DNA of 64,000 bases from positions 124,001-188,000 of the forward strand of contig NZ_JACDXW010000006.1 in the NCBI RefSeq assembly GCF_020539505.1. The letters are read 5' to 3'. The DNA comes from Mesopusillimonas faecipullorum (GTDB taxonomy: Bacteria; Pseudomonadota; Gammaproteobacteria; Burkholderiales; Burkholderiaceae_B). Below the pieces are notes generated by a model that saw nothing but the letters and a program-made list of their open reading frames with translations, was not told the origin of the DNA and made no database searches. The position numbers and the translations under genes are program-made. Positions 26,236 to 36,271 of the stretch are shown here, one piece after another. The number at the start of each line of letters is the position of its first letter. Within the stretch, counting starts at the first letter, position 1.

Positions 26236-27036
26236 GTGAAGAAAGTCGCAATTGTTTCTGCCAAAGGCGGGGTAGGAAAAAGCACCATCAGCGCCAGCCT
26301 CGGGATGGCACTGTTACGCACCGGCCATCCTGTTCTGGGTATAGACCTAGACCCACAAAATTCTTTGCGCCTACATTTGGGTGAGCATGACTACAAGCTG
26401 GATGGGCTGTCGCGCGCTACCTTGGAAGGACGTGACTGGCGTCAGGTCGGCCATCAGCTGGACCCTGGCTTCACCGTATTGCCATACGGGCACGTCAATG
26501 AGACGGATAGGCGTAAATTCGAAACCCTGCTTGCCACAGATCCGGCGTGGCTAAGCCGCAATTTGGAAAAGCTGCCCTTGGTCAGCGAAACCACCGTCAT
26601 CATCGACACCCCGCCCGGCCCTTCCGTTTATTTACAGCAAGCCTTAAGCGCTGCTGACATCGTGATTATCGTCACGCTGGCAGATGCAGCCTCGTATGCA
26701 ACGCTGCCACAGATGGACAAGTTGATCAGCCACTACTGCACTACTCGTGCCGACTTCTTAGGCTATGCGTTTCTGATCAATCAATACGACGGTACCAAAG
26801 CTTTATCCAAGGACGTACTACAAACCATGCGCGATGACCGCCCGGAGCATACGGTGGGAGTGGTGCGTCTGGATCAGGCCGTCAGCGAGGCCCTCGCTCA
26901 CGGCTTAAGCATTGTTGACTATGACAAAACCAGCCGCGCCTATCAGGACATACTGACCTGGGTAGGCTGGATCACACGACACTCCACCGACCGGCACTCC
27001 GGCGTGTCGAATCCGACTGGAACATCAAAACAATGA
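26236..27036 (+). CDS. bcsQ: Cellulose-associated MinD-like ATPase BcsQ (block 2)
   Basis: A 266-residue ParA/MinD ATPase, a second copy of BcsQ. Deviant Walker A SAKGGVGKSTISASLG, then GIDLDPQNSLRLHLGEHDY, and Walker B-like IIDTPPGPSVYLQQ. It resembles the block 1 copy across its whole length (both have DAASYATL, and LLSxY/ISxY with a following FLGxxxxINQ) but differs at many sites, so this is an old duplication. Start assigned to GTG 26236, directly before the first strand; GTG 26188 in frame would add 16 residues overlapping bcsP. Its stop overlaps ATG 27033. Confidence 0.87.
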   Translation: MKKVAIVSAKGGVGKSTISASLGMALLRTGHPVLGIDLDPQNSLRLHLGEHDYKLDGLSRATLEGRDWRQVGHQLDPGFTVLPYGHVNETDRRKFETLLATDPAWLSRNLEKLPLVSETTVIIDTPPGPSVYLQQALSAADIVIIVTLADAASYATLPQMDKLISHYCTTRADFLGYAFLINQYDGTKALSKDVLQTMRDDRPEHTVGVVRLDQAVSEALAHGLSIVDYDKTSRAYQDILTWVGWITRHSTDRHSGVSNPTGTSKQ

Positions 27037-29417
27037 TCACCGATTTCATAAAAACCCCAAGAGCAGAGGCCTCCATGACTCATAGGCACTTAGTCCCCCA
27101 CTCTCGGCTGGAGCGCAAGTCTTTGTCCGCATTGCTAGCCGGTTGGTGCATGCTGGCCATGGCGCTATCGTCGCCAGCCTCGGCAGAGCCGTCTCAATCT
27201 GCCGAGGCTCTTGAGCAAGTGCAAGCCGTTGAGGAACTAGAGATCGTCCCCGCTTTCGTGCCCAACCGCACACTTAGTTTCAAGGAACTCGGTGCCCGCT
27301 ACCCTTTGAATCTGCGAGGGGTTGATGCCAGTAATAGTTTGCCTTTCAATATCCGCAGCGACGAAATCGTCAAGGGTGCCAGGGTCAGCCTCAATTATGC
27401 TTATTCCCCCGCCTTGCTGAGCGACTTGTCCCACATCAATGTCCTGATAAACGACGAAGTCGCCGCTACCATACCGGTTCCGCGCGACACGGCGGGTGTC
27501 AACTTGCAGAGAATGGTCGAGCTCCCCTCCCATCTCATTACCGCTAACAACCAACTGCGCCTGCAGTTGATTGGCCATTACACCCTGGAGTGCGAAGATC
27601 CCCTGCACTCCAGTCTTTGGGCCAACATCAGTAATCACAGCACGCTGGATCTAGCCGTCGACCCTCTACTCCTGCCTAACGATTTGGCGCTCTTGCCAGT
27701 GCCTTTTTTTGACCCTCGCGACGAGCGCCGCCTTACGTTGCCCTTCGTTTTCAGCGGTGTGGCAGACAATCAGGTACTGGAAGGGGCCGGCGCCTTGGCT
27801 TCCTGGTTTGGCGCACTAGCCGGTAGCCGCGGCGCCAGCTTCCCTGCGGCAAAAGACATGGCCCCCGCAAGCGGGAATGCCATCGTGTTGGTCAATGGCG
27901 CCGCTCAGGCTCGCCATTTCTACGATGTCGCGTTAACCGGGCCCACCCTGGCGGTAGTCGCCAACCCTCAAGACCCTAGCGGCAAGTTGCTGCTGGTCAT
28001 GGGGCGCGACGGCAATGAGCTTAAACAAGCCGCTCTTGCCTTGGCGGGTGGAAATCAGACCTTCAGCGGTCAGGCCGCCGTTATCACTCAGCTCGCGGCG
28101 CTAAAGCCCAGAGTGCCTTACGACGCCCCCAACTGGTTGCGCACGGATCGCCCCGTCAGCTTCGGTGAAATCACCGACGAAAAGAAAATGAACGTCACCG
28201 GCTACAGCCCTGACCTCATACGCTTGAATGTACGCGTTCCGCCCGACCTGTTTGGCTGGCGCGAAGACCGGGTACCTATTCATCTGAAGTATCGCTATAC
28301 GCCACAGCCGACTTCGGTGAACTCGTCCCTGCTATTCAGCGTCGACGACCTGTTCGTCAAGTCCATGCCGCTTTTTTCTTTGGACAATCTCTATCACGGC
28401 GAAAGCGTCCGTGCCCAGGTTTTGCCTGATGAAAGCCTGCCTAGCGAAACCATGATCAGGGTGCCTCTGGAGACACTGCTGTCTCGCGCCCAGCTGCAGT
28501 TTCGCTATATGTACGACTACATCAAGCAGGGCGAGTGCCGCGACATCATCATTGATAACGTACGTGGCTATATAGATCCGGAATCCACCATAGACCTCAC
28601 GGCCTACCCCCATTACAAAGCCATGCCTGATCTGGCCTCGTTCGCCGAAAGCGGCTGGCCGTTCACGCGTTTAGCTGATCTTTCCGAAACTGCGGTCGTC
28701 TTGGACGCCAATGCGAGCACGCCTGAGCTCACCACCTATCTGGACCTGATGGGCATGATGGGCGAGTCGACGGGCTATCCCGCGCTGGCTGTGACTATCA
28801 CCCAGCCACAACAGATCGATAACGTCTCCGACAAGGACATTCTGGTCATCACCGGTGGCACCGATCAACCCCTGCTCAAGCAATGGGCCGATACGCTGAC
28901 CGGCAATTACACCAGCCAGGATGGCAAGCGCTTCGGCACCTCTGACCTGATCTACAAAACCTTGAATTGGCAGAATCCCAACCCTCGTTACAACGAGGAA
29001 GCCCAACGTGCGCTGCTGGCCTACGACAGCGACGGCGTTAACGCCATTGTTGCGGGCTTCGAGTCGCCCATTAGCACCGGCAGAAGCGTGGTGTTGGTCG
29101 CCAGCAATAAACCGGAAGGCCTGGATAGCGCCTCTGCCGCCATACGTGCCGAACCGGGTTTCGAGACAGGCATTGCAGGCAGTCTTTCTATCATTCGCGA
29201 CAAACGAGTAGACCCGCTGATCGCAGACCAAACCTATTACATGGGGCAACTAGGCTTTTTCAAACGCATACAGTGGATGCTCGACCCGTACCTCCCTCAT
29301 AAGCCTTGGGTGGCAATCTTGATAGGGGTTCTGGTACTGCTGTTGCTAGTGTGGCTGGTGGCAGCGCTTATTCGCCGCCTGTTGCGCGGGAGACGCGCGA
29401 CTCGTTCCGACAGCTAA
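27033..29417 (+). CDS. bcsB: Cellulose synthase periplasmic subunit BcsB (block 2)
   Basis: A 794-residue BcsB. The signal peptide follows a basic stretch (RLERK, then SLSALLAGWCMLAMALSSPASA). Domain motifs parallel block 1: FKELGARYPLNLRGVDA, LIGHYTLECEDPLHSSLWA, LPFVFSGVADNQVLEGAGAL, then AESGWPFTRLADLSETAVV. A C-terminal hydrophobic helix ends it (WVAILIGVLVLLLLVWLVAAL). ATG 27033 overlaps bcsQ by four bases; ATG 27075 with an AGAGG site is an alternative that leaves the signal peptide intact. No bcsA or remnant of one lies between bcsQ and this gene. It must either pair with the BcsA of block 1 or with a synthase elsewhere. Confidence 0.93.
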   Translation: MITDFIKTPRAEASMTHRHLVPHSRLERKSLSALLAGWCMLAMALSSPASAEPSQSAEALEQVQAVEELEIVPAFVPNRTLSFKELGARYPLNLRGVDASNSLPFNIRSDEIVKGARVSLNYAYSPALLSDLSHINVLINDEVAATIPVPRDTAGVNLQRMVELPSHLITANNQLRLQLIGHYTLECEDPLHSSLWANISNHSTLDLAVDPLLLPNDLALLPVPFFDPRDERRLTLPFVFSGVADNQVLEGAGALASWFGALAGSRGASFPAAKDMAPASGNAIVLVNGAAQARHFYDVALTGPTLAVVANPQDPSGKLLLVMGRDGNELKQAALALAGGNQTFSGQAAVITQLAALKPRVPYDAPNWLRTDRPVSFGEITDEKKMNVTGYSPDLIRLNVRVPPDLFGWREDRVPIHLKYRYTPQPTSVNSSLLFSVDDLFVKSMPLFSLDNLYHGESVRAQVLPDESLPSETMIRVPLETLLSRAQLQFRYMYDYIKQGECRDIIIDNVRGYIDPESTIDLTAYPHYKAMPDLASFAESGWPFTRLADLSETAVVLDANASTPELTTYLDLMGMMGESTGYPALAVTITQPQQIDNVSDKDILVITGGTDQPLLKQWADTLTGNYTSQDGKRFGTSDLIYKTLNWQNPNPRYNEEAQRALLAYDSDGVNAIVAGFESPISTGRSVVLVASNKPEGLDSASAAIRAEPGFETGIAGSLSIIRDKRVDPLIADQTYYMGQLGFFKRIQWMLDPYLPHKPWVAILIGVLVLLLLVWLVAALIRRLLRGRRATRSDS

Positions 29418-30679
29418 TGTTCGGGCGCCGCACCCACTCTTACGCTTATAGGCCCGGCTGCTCGCAGCCAGGCCGCCGCCGCTTGATGACAGCCGCACTC
29501 TGTGCTCTGCCTTTGAGCGGCCAATCGTGGGCCACTGCAAATACGGTGGACAAAGCCTGCCAGGTAGCCGTCAAGTGGCCGCAGTGGCAGGTCTTCGTCG
29601 ATCATTTCCTGCAAGCCGATGGTCGAGTACTGGACGCGAGCACCTCCAAGCAACACAGTTCGTCTGAGGGCCAATCTTATGGCATGTTCTTCGCACTGGT
29701 GGCGAATGACCGCCAGACCTTTGAACGCATGTGGCGCTGGACGGTGGATAACCTTGCTCAGGGCGATATTGGCAAGCACCTACCGGCTTGGATCTGGGGA
29801 CGCGACGAACAGGGGAACTGGGGGGTTATGGATGACAACTCGGCTTCCGATGCTGAGCTGTGGTTCATCTATGCCCTGCTCGAAGCGGGCCGCCGCTGGC
29901 GTCGCGACGACTATCTGCGCGACGCTCGTGCCTTACTTGCTAAAGTCGAGGCAGAAGAAGTCACCGAGCTGCCCGGCTTGGGAAAAATGCTGCTGCCCGG
30001 CCCCAAACATTTCGCTCTACCCGACAACATTTGGCGCCTGAACCCCAGCTACCTGCCCATGCCGGTGCTGCGCAGACTGGCCGAAGAGTCTCCGCAAGGC
30101 CCTTGGCGTGAGATCGCCGGCAACACCGTCACCATGCTGAAGGCGATCAGCCCGTTCGGATACGCAGCCGATTGGGTTTGCTATCAAGCCGGCGAGGTTG
30201 AAAATACGGGACGTTTCATCGTTGACCCCGAGAAGGGGGATATCGGCAGCTACGACGCTATCCGTGTGTATTTATGGGCGGGTCTTACGTCGGCAGCCGA
30301 CCCCTACGCGCGCACCCTTTTACAAGTCATGTACGGCATGTCCACCGCCGTGGCCACAACAGGCGCCCCTCCCGAAATCGTTCATACGCTTACCGGGCAG
30401 ACCGTGAATACAGGCCCCGCCGGGTTTTCCGCAGCGTTAGTGCCTTATCTGCACGCACGCAGCGAACCTTCGCTTATGCAAGCGCAGTACCAACGTGCCA
30501 CCGCCTTGTGGCAGTCCGGCCTGCGCTTATCGCAGGAAAACTCGCAACAACCCGCTTATTACGACCATGTGCTCAGCCTTTTTTGCACGGGCTGGCAGCA
30601 AGGCCATTACCAGTTCCAGGCTTCAGGAAGCCTACAACTTAGTTGGGATGAATCATGTCCGCACGCCACTACACGATAG
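29417..30679 (+). CDS. bcsZ: Endo-1,4-beta-glucanase BcsZ (GH8)
   Basis: A 420-residue glycoside hydrolase family 8 enzyme, needed in the periplasm for proper cellulose production. The catalytic region has the acid Glu in SSSEGQSYGMFFALVAND, WGVMDDNSASDAELWFIYAL, and LNPSYLPMPVLRRLA. ATG 29417 overlaps the bcsB stop (TAATG). The N-terminus is long, with RRRLMTAALCALPLSGQSWA as the exported segment; the double Arg makes Tat export possible, but Sec fits too. It overlaps bcsC by 25 bases. In Pseudomonas the same slot is WssD. Confidence 0.92.
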   Translation: MFGRRTHSYAYRPGCSQPGRRRLMTAALCALPLSGQSWATANTVDKACQVAVKWPQWQVFVDHFLQADGRVLDASTSKQHSSSEGQSYGMFFALVANDRQTFERMWRWTVDNLAQGDIGKHLPAWIWGRDEQGNWGVMDDNSASDAELWFIYALLEAGRRWRRDDYLRDARALLAKVEAEEVTELPGLGKMLLPGPKHFALPDNIWRLNPSYLPMPVLRRLAEESPQGPWREIAGNTVTMLKAISPFGYAADWVCYQAGEVENTGRFIVDPEKGDIGSYDAIRVYLWAGLTSAADPYARTLLQVMYGMSTAVATTGAPPEIVHTLTGQTVNTGPAGFSAALVPYLHARSEPSLMQAQYQRATALWQSGLRLSQENSQQPAYYDHVLSLFCTGWQQGHYQFQASGSLQLSWDESCPHATTR

Positions 30680-33600
30680 CGCTCAGTCTGCTGGCCGCTC
30701 TTGCGCACGCCGAACTACAGGCCCAGCCCTCCTCCCTCGACAAGCTGGTCGAGCAAGGCCAATATTGGCAAAGCCGAGGGGACTACAAGCGTGCGGCTGA
30801 GATCTGGGAGAAGCTGTTGCTGGCATCACCGAGCAACCCGGATGCGCTCTATGGCATGGCCGCCGTTGCCTTGGACGCCAAAGATACAGCCACAGCAAGA
30901 AGCTATCTGGACAAACTGCGCCAAGCTGCCCCCCGTAGCCCGTTGGTTTCTTTGCTCGAGCAGAATCTTTACCTGAGTCAGCCCGGACCCGCCGCCGAGT
31001 TGGACAAAGCGAGATCTTTGGCTGCCTCGCGCCAGATGGACGAAGCCATTGCTCAGTACGACAAGGTTCTACAAGGCCGTACGCCGCAAGGTCCGCTAGC
31101 ACAGGAGTATTACAACTACCTAGGCTATAGCACTCATGGCCTGGATCGTTCGATAGACGGTCTGGAGGGGATAGTCCGCACCTCGCCCAGTAACTTGCTA
31201 GCCCAATTGGCGCTGGGCAAACAGCTGATACGAAGCACGACACGACGCGCCGAAGGCATGGCTCTGCTACAACGACTTTCCAGCAAACCAGAGGTCGCCA
31301 GCGAAGCCACTGAGGCTTGGCGCTCGGCTTTACTTTGGATAGGTCCGCCGGCCCCAGACTACAGGCCCTCCTTTGAGGCCTACCTGAAAGCCAACCCCAA
31401 CGACGACGAAATTCGCCAATTGCTTGCCCAAGGCAAGACCGGCGTACGAACCGCCGGTGGCAATGCCGAACCTAGCGCGCGTCCTTGGCGCCAAGACCCT
31501 GATCTTGCGCGCGGCTTCAAAGCTCTGGATGGCGGAGACCTCGCGACCGCCGAACAGGCTTTCAGTGCCCGCTTGCAACGCAGCCCCAACGACGCCGACG
31601 CATTGGGAGGTTTAGGTCTGGTCCGTATGCAGCAAAACGACCATGCTCAAGCCGAGCAACTGCTACAGCGCGCAGCACGCGGCAAAGCAAGCTGGAACAA
31701 AACGCTCACCTCGACTCGTTACTGGAAATTGGTTAATCAAGCGAGCAACGCTAGGGCCAGTGGTGATTGGGTTCGAGCCCAACAGCTTGCCGAGCAGGCC
31801 ATTCGCTTGGATAGCCGTACCCCTGCCGCCCACAATGTTTTAGGCCACATACAGGCCGATCAAGGCCGGCTGGAACAAGCGGTACAAACCTTTGCGCAGG
31901 TTCTCAAGCGCGACAGACAAAACACGGAAGCCTTGAGTGGGCTGGTCAGCGCCTTAGCCCAAAGCGGTCGACATACAGAAGCAGCGCAACTGATAGAGAA
32001 GCTAACACCCGAACAGCAAGCCAGCATTGGCAATATGGGCCGCCTACGCGCCGCTATTGCGTCGGGCCAAGCCAAAGCCGCCCAGCAACGCGGCGATCTG
32101 GCAGGTGCGCAACGAGCTCTGGAAGACGCCATGCGCACAGACCCAACCAACCCATGGATACGTCTGGAGTTGGCCCGTTTGTACATTAAGCAAGGAGCGG
32201 TCACCGAAGCCCGAGGCTTGGTTGACGGTTTGCTAGCTTCCGACCCCAATCTCCCTGACGCCATCTACACCAGCGCATTGCTGTCTACCGAACTAGGCGA
32301 ATGGGACAAAGCCTACGCCACCTTGCTGCGCATCCCCGAGGCAAATCGCAGCCCGGAAATGGCTGCGCTGGAACAGCGCCTATGGATACATGCACAGGCC
32401 TCGCAAGCGACCAAATTGGCTAAGATAGGCCGCGCCGACGAGGCACGCCGTATCTTGTACGGCTTGGAGCAAGCAGCAGGCGACGACCCCGCACTGCTGG
32501 GCGTAGTGGCTTCCGCCTATGTTGATGCAGGCGATGCCAACCGCGGCTTAAGTCTGATGCGCCAACAGCTTGGGCGCAATGCTCAGCCCAACGCAGACGT
32601 CCTGCTGCCATACACGGGCCTGTTACTCAAGACGGGCCAAGACGTGGAGGCGGCCAGCAACCTACGCGCCCTGCAAGAGCGTCCTTTAAACACGGCGCAA
32701 AGACAGGCGTTTGATAATCTTGTCTACCTCTATACGGTCAGACAAGCCGACCTGCTGCGAGAACGCGGTGACTACGCCAAAGCTCAAGAAGTGCTTGCGT
32801 CGGCGTTGGCTCAACGGCCCAACGACCCCGCCGCCCTAAGCGCTCAAGCGCGTCTGTATGCCGCCAATGGCGATGACGAGAAAGCACTTGAACAGTACAA
32901 GCGCTTAATCCGTAACGACCCTGATAACGCCGATCTGCAGATGGGCGCGGCCATGGCTGCCACGCAACTACGGGAGTACGGCTACGCTGAAGGCGCCATC
33001 AATCATGCCGTCAGCATTGCCCCCGACAACCCTGACATTCTTGCGAATGCGGCTCGTCTGTATCGGGCTCGCGGTAAAACGGGTAAGGCAATAGAGCTAT
33101 TCACCGCCGCTATCGCCGCAGAAGACAAGCAACTGGCTAGCGTATCCCAGCCTGCGATCGCAGTCGCGTCCAACACCGGCGCTAATCATCAAAACACCTT
33201 CGTCCCGCTACCTGCGCAAGCGGGACGTTCCACCCTTCCGCGCCAAGCCATGGCTGACGCCCTCGGCGAGTCCTCACCGCAATCGGCAGCACCCTTAGTC
33301 GCAGAGGCGCCTCGCGCTATCCCGACGCCTGTCACGCTAGCCCAAGCACCGGCATACGAGAGCCCATCTGTGCGGACAGTGACATCTGCAGTAGTAAACA
33401 CAGTACCAGCTAGTCCTCAGGCGCTAACACCTGAGCCTCTGCCACAAGATTTACCACCTTCCAGCGCAGCCCCCTATCGCGCAGCTGAAGTACTGCCTCA
33501 GTCCGAACGGTTTTCTCAGCCTCCTGTAGCCAGACAAGCAGACCCAACCCCACTGGCGGCGCCTGCGGACAGCGGCACCATGCTGGGCCTAAGGACTGAC

Positions 33601-34854
33601 AAAGCAAGTCGCTTGCGCGAAGAGTTGGCCTCCTTGCTTGAAACCCGTAACCCCGAGGTCAAGTTGGGCACTTTCGCTCGTGGCAACAACGGCGAAGAAG
33701 GCCTCGGCAAGCTGACCGAAGTTCAGACACCGCTTGAGGTGCGCATGCCCGTCGGGGACGGCATGTTGGCTTTGCAGGCCACAGCGGTACAGCTGAACGC
33801 AGGCTCCATAGGTGAGGATTTTTACAGCCATAGCCGATTTGGTGGCGGATCAGTCGCTATTTACGACACGATTGCCCAGACCGGCCAATGGGGCAATCCG
33901 CAAGCACTTAACACGATTGCGCCCACAGGCAAGCAGCGCGACAGTGGCGTCGGATTATCCATCGCCTATGAAATGCAGCGCCTTCGTATGGACATCGGTT
34001 CTACCCCTCTTGGCTTTCGCCGCGTGAACGTCGTCGGCGGGCTGAAGTACGACGGCATGTTTGATGAGCGCACCCGTAGCTGGTACAGCGTGGAACTATC
34101 ACGTCGTGCCGTGACAGACAGCCTGACCTCCTTCGCCGGTGCCTACGATAGTCGCAGCGGCCAGACCTGGGGCGGCGTCACCAGCACCGGCCTGCAGTTC
34201 CAAGCTGGGCAAGACGGCGACCGCTTCGGATTCTATGGCTACGGTGGCGCACATGCCCTGCGCGGCTACAACGTCGCTTCGAACTGGCGTGCGAATGTCG
34301 GCGGCGGCGTTTACTGGCATCTGTTGCGCGAGGAAGACCGCATTTTCACTGCAGGGCTGAATCTGGGTGGCACTTTCTACGGCAAGAACCAGCGCTTCTT
34401 CACCTACGGCCACGGCGGCTATTTCAGCCCTCAATCCATGTATTCGTTCAGTGTGCCCTTTACCTGGGCGCAGCGTAGCGGGCGCTTTACCTACAAACTG
34501 CAAGGCGCCATCGGCCTACAGTATTTCAAGGAAGACGAGGCCGACTACTTCCCCACCGACGCCGGCATGCAAGCCCGCGCCATCACTGCGGCTCAGTACG
34601 CCAGCGCGATGGGATTTGGAGGAGCCACCGCCACTTACGCGGGCCAGTCCAAGACGGGTGTCGGGTACAGCTTGCAAGCAGCGGCAGAGTACCGCTTGAC
34701 CGACCACTTAGTGCTGGGCAGCGCGCTTGCATTCAACAACGCCAAGGATTACCGGCAGTGGGCGGGTGGGCTGTACTTACGCTACACCTTGTACCCAAGC
34801 TCAGGCCTGATGGCTTTGCCTGTGACCCCTTATCGTGGCCCTTACGGAAACTAG
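30655..34854 (+). CDS. bcsC: Cellulose export protein BcsC (TPR plus outer-membrane barrel)
   Basis: A 1399-residue exporter. After a signal peptide (about 1-23) comes a long array of TPR repeats (roughly 30-870), with recognisable 34-residue units such as GQYWQSRGDYKRAAEIWEKL and AVQTFAQVLKRDRQNTEALS. A Pro/Ala-rich linker (about 875-990) follows. The C-terminal region (about 1040-1399) is the BCSC barrel, with alternating aromatic strands and GFYGYGGAHALRGYNV. BcsC carries the glucan across the periplasm and outer membrane. Length is at the upper end of the family. The wss module starts 45 bases after its stop with no terminator between, so transcription likely continues. Confidence 0.94.
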   Translation: MSARHYTIALSLLAALAHAELQAQPSSLDKLVEQGQYWQSRGDYKRAAEIWEKLLLASPSNPDALYGMAAVALDAKDTATARSYLDKLRQAAPRSPLVSLLEQNLYLSQPGPAAELDKARSLAASRQMDEAIAQYDKVLQGRTPQGPLAQEYYNYLGYSTHGLDRSIDGLEGIVRTSPSNLLAQLALGKQLIRSTTRRAEGMALLQRLSSKPEVASEATEAWRSALLWIGPPAPDYRPSFEAYLKANPNDDEIRQLLAQGKTGVRTAGGNAEPSARPWRQDPDLARGFKALDGGDLATAEQAFSARLQRSPNDADALGGLGLVRMQQNDHAQAEQLLQRAARGKASWNKTLTSTRYWKLVNQASNARASGDWVRAQQLAEQAIRLDSRTPAAHNVLGHIQADQGRLEQAVQTFAQVLKRDRQNTEALSGLVSALAQSGRHTEAAQLIEKLTPEQQASIGNMGRLRAAIASGQAKAAQQRGDLAGAQRALEDAMRTDPTNPWIRLELARLYIKQGAVTEARGLVDGLLASDPNLPDAIYTSALLSTELGEWDKAYATLLRIPEANRSPEMAALEQRLWIHAQASQATKLAKIGRADEARRILYGLEQAAGDDPALLGVVASAYVDAGDANRGLSLMRQQLGRNAQPNADVLLPYTGLLLKTGQDVEAASNLRALQERPLNTAQRQAFDNLVYLYTVRQADLLRERGDYAKAQEVLASALAQRPNDPAALSAQARLYAANGDDEKALEQYKRLIRNDPDNADLQMGAAMAATQLREYGYAEGAINHAVSIAPDNPDILANAARLYRARGKTGKAIELFTAAIAAEDKQLASVSQPAIAVASNTGANHQNTFVPLPAQAGRSTLPRQAMADALGESSPQSAAPLVAEAPRAIPTPVTLAQAPAYESPSVRTVTSAVVNTVPASPQALTPEPLPQDLPPSSAAPYRAAEVLPQSERFSQPPVARQADPTPLAAPADSGTMLGLRTDKASRLREELASLLETRNPEVKLGTFARGNNGEEGLGKLTEVQTPLEVRMPVGDGMLALQATAVQLNAGSIGEDFYSHSRFGGGSVAIYDTIAQTGQWGNPQALNTIAPTGKQRDSGVGLSIAYEMQRLRMDIGSTPLGFRRVNVVGGLKYDGMFDERTRSWYSVELSRRAVTDSLTSFAGAYDSRSGQTWGGVTSTGLQFQAGQDGDRFGFYGYGGAHALRGYNVASNWRANVGGGVYWHLLREEDRIFTAGLNLGGTFYGKNQRFFTYGHGGYFSPQSMYSFSVPFTWAQRSGRFTYKLQGAIGLQYFKEDEADYFPTDAGMQARAITAAQYASAMGFGGATATYAGQSKTGVGYSLQAAAEYRLTDHLVLGSALAFNNAKDYRQWAGGLYLRYTLYPSSGLMALPVTPYRGPYGN

Positions 34855-34899
34855 CCAGTACGGTTTCCTCTAAAAAAATTTTGCAGCGAAAGACGACTT

Positions 34900-35562
34900 A
34901 TGGTTACTTCCCTTCTTGCCGGCCTGACGATACTTATCGTGGGCGACAGCCACCTGACAGCTCCCGGATACCTTATTACTACGCTGCATGATGGCTTGGC
35001 CCAGCAAGGTGCCATCGTACACACCATAGGCGTGTGCGGCTCCAATCCGGGAACTTGGTTGAAAACCACTCCAGCCGACTGCGGCGAAGGCGAACGTAAA
35101 GGTCAGAATGCCCCCACGTTCAAGCCCAGCGGTGCTCAAACACGCCCTATTGCAGAGTTGATTGCAGCAGAGAAACCCGATTTGGTCGTGGTGGTTATGG
35201 GGGACACCTTGGCTGGCTACGATAAAGGGGCCTTCATGAAAACATGGGCTTGGCAAAACACCACGCAGTTCACCAAAGCCATTGCTGCCAGTGGAACGAC
35301 TTGCGTCTGGATAGGCCCAGCCTGGGGCACGGAAGGGGGTAAGTACAAGAAGAACTTCGCCAGGGTGCAACAGGTCTCTAGTTTTCTGGCGAGCAACGTC
35401 AAACCCTGCACTTACATCAACTCTCTCGATCTATCCAAGCCTGGCGAGTGGGCTACGGTGGACGGTCAACACTTTACCGAGTCAGGCTACCAGGCTTGGG
35501 GTAATGCGCTGACACAAGCTATCCTCAATTCCCCCGCAATCCAGTCTTCGAAAAAACCATGA
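34900..35562 (+). CDS. wssF: SGNH-fold protein, WssF-like (cellulose acetylation)
   Basis: A 220-residue SGNH/GDSL-type protein. Block I is LIVGDSHL (nucleophile Ser near residue 17), a Gly block follows in GVCGSNPG, block III reads VMGDTLAGY where Asp replaces the usual Asn, and block V is VDGQHFTESGY with the Asp-His pair. Paired cysteines (VCGS, ADCGEG, TTCVW, KPCTY) suggest disulfides and a periplasmic site, although a cleavable signal peptide is not obvious. Its place before AlgF-, AlgI- and AlgJ-like genes equals wssF of Pseudomonas fluorescens, whose wssFGHI genes acetylate cellulose. A close paralogue is at 60627. ATG chosen as the only plausible start. Confidence 0.8.
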   Translation: MVTSLLAGLTILIVGDSHLTAPGYLITTLHDGLAQQGAIVHTIGVCGSNPGTWLKTTPADCGEGERKGQNAPTFKPSGAQTRPIAELIAAEKPDLVVVVMGDTLAGYDKGAFMKTWAWQNTTQFTKAIAASGTTCVWIGPAWGTEGGKYKKNFARVQQVSSFLASNVKPCTYINSLDLSKPGEWATVDGQHFTESGYQAWGNALTQAILNSPAIQSSKKP

Positions 35563-36233
35563 AAAAATTTCTACGCGTTTGCCTGCTTGCCTTGGCAGCC
35601 ATGCCTGTCGCGGCTGTTGCCATGGACATCCCCTTGTATGAAACCGGCCCGGCCGAAGACTCGGCTTTCATCCGTTTCGTCAACGCCACCGATGCCCCCA
35701 TTGAGGTCAAAGCTGCCGGCGCCAAAACCACGTTGGCTTTAAGCCCCGAGCAGCCTGCCTCCAACTTCTTGCCCGCCCCCGCCAAACGTGCGCTAAAAGG
35801 CGAACTTGTGCAAGCGACGGTCGTGGTGCCTACCGAAACCACAGTAGAGGCCGGTGAGTTTGTCACGGTAGTGGCACTTCCCGATGCAAAAAACGGTTTG
35901 TCGGCACTCACCATTCGTGAAACCCCAGACGACTTCAACGCGTTAAAAGCCTCGGTCGGTCTATATAACCTCTCCCCGTCCTGCGCCGACGCCACCATCA
36001 GAGCCGCTGGGCGCAAGGTTGTCCTATTTGGCAATGTCCCAGCAGGCCAGGCGGCCAATCGTCTCCAGATCAACCCTGTGCCACTTAGCGTGCAGCTGTT
36101 TTGCGCCGATCAGGAAACCGGTGCTCCGGTATCCCTGGGCACTTTGGAGGCGGGCGAGCGCTACACATTGTTTCTTGTACCCACGGAGAGTGGCGCCCGC
36201 TTGATCCCGGTCGTCGATACCGTCAGCTTCTAA
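35559..36233 (+). CDS. wssG: AlgF-like cellulose acetylation protein
   Basis: A 224-residue periplasmic protein. The signal peptide is clear (KKFLRVCLLALAAMPVAAVA). The mature part starts DIPLYETGPAEDSAFIRFVN, typical of the AlgF family (two small beta domains), and repeats that style near residue 130 (ASVGLYNLSPSCADATI). AlgF assists O-acetylation of alginate, and WssG does so for cellulose. Its start overlaps the wssF stop by four bases. It forms part of the acetylation module wssF-wssI. Confidence 0.85.
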   Translation: MKKFLRVCLLALAAMPVAAVAMDIPLYETGPAEDSAFIRFVNATDAPIEVKAAGAKTTLALSPEQPASNFLPAPAKRALKGELVQATVVVPTETTVEAGEFVTVVALPDAKNGLSALTIRETPDDFNALKASVGLYNLSPSCADATIRAAGRKVVLFGNVPAGQAANRLQINPVPLSVQLFCADQETGAPVSLGTLEAGERYTLFLVPTESGARLIPVVDTVSF

Positions 36234-36271
36234 ATTCCCTATTCCCTGAGCCACTGCCATAGCAGGTAAAT

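Noticed and set aside
35161-35220. WssF as an inactive SGNH protein because block III has Asp instead of Asn
   Set aside because: The same Asp is kept in the paralogue at 60627 together with the Ser, Asp and His, so it is more likely a family feature than decay.
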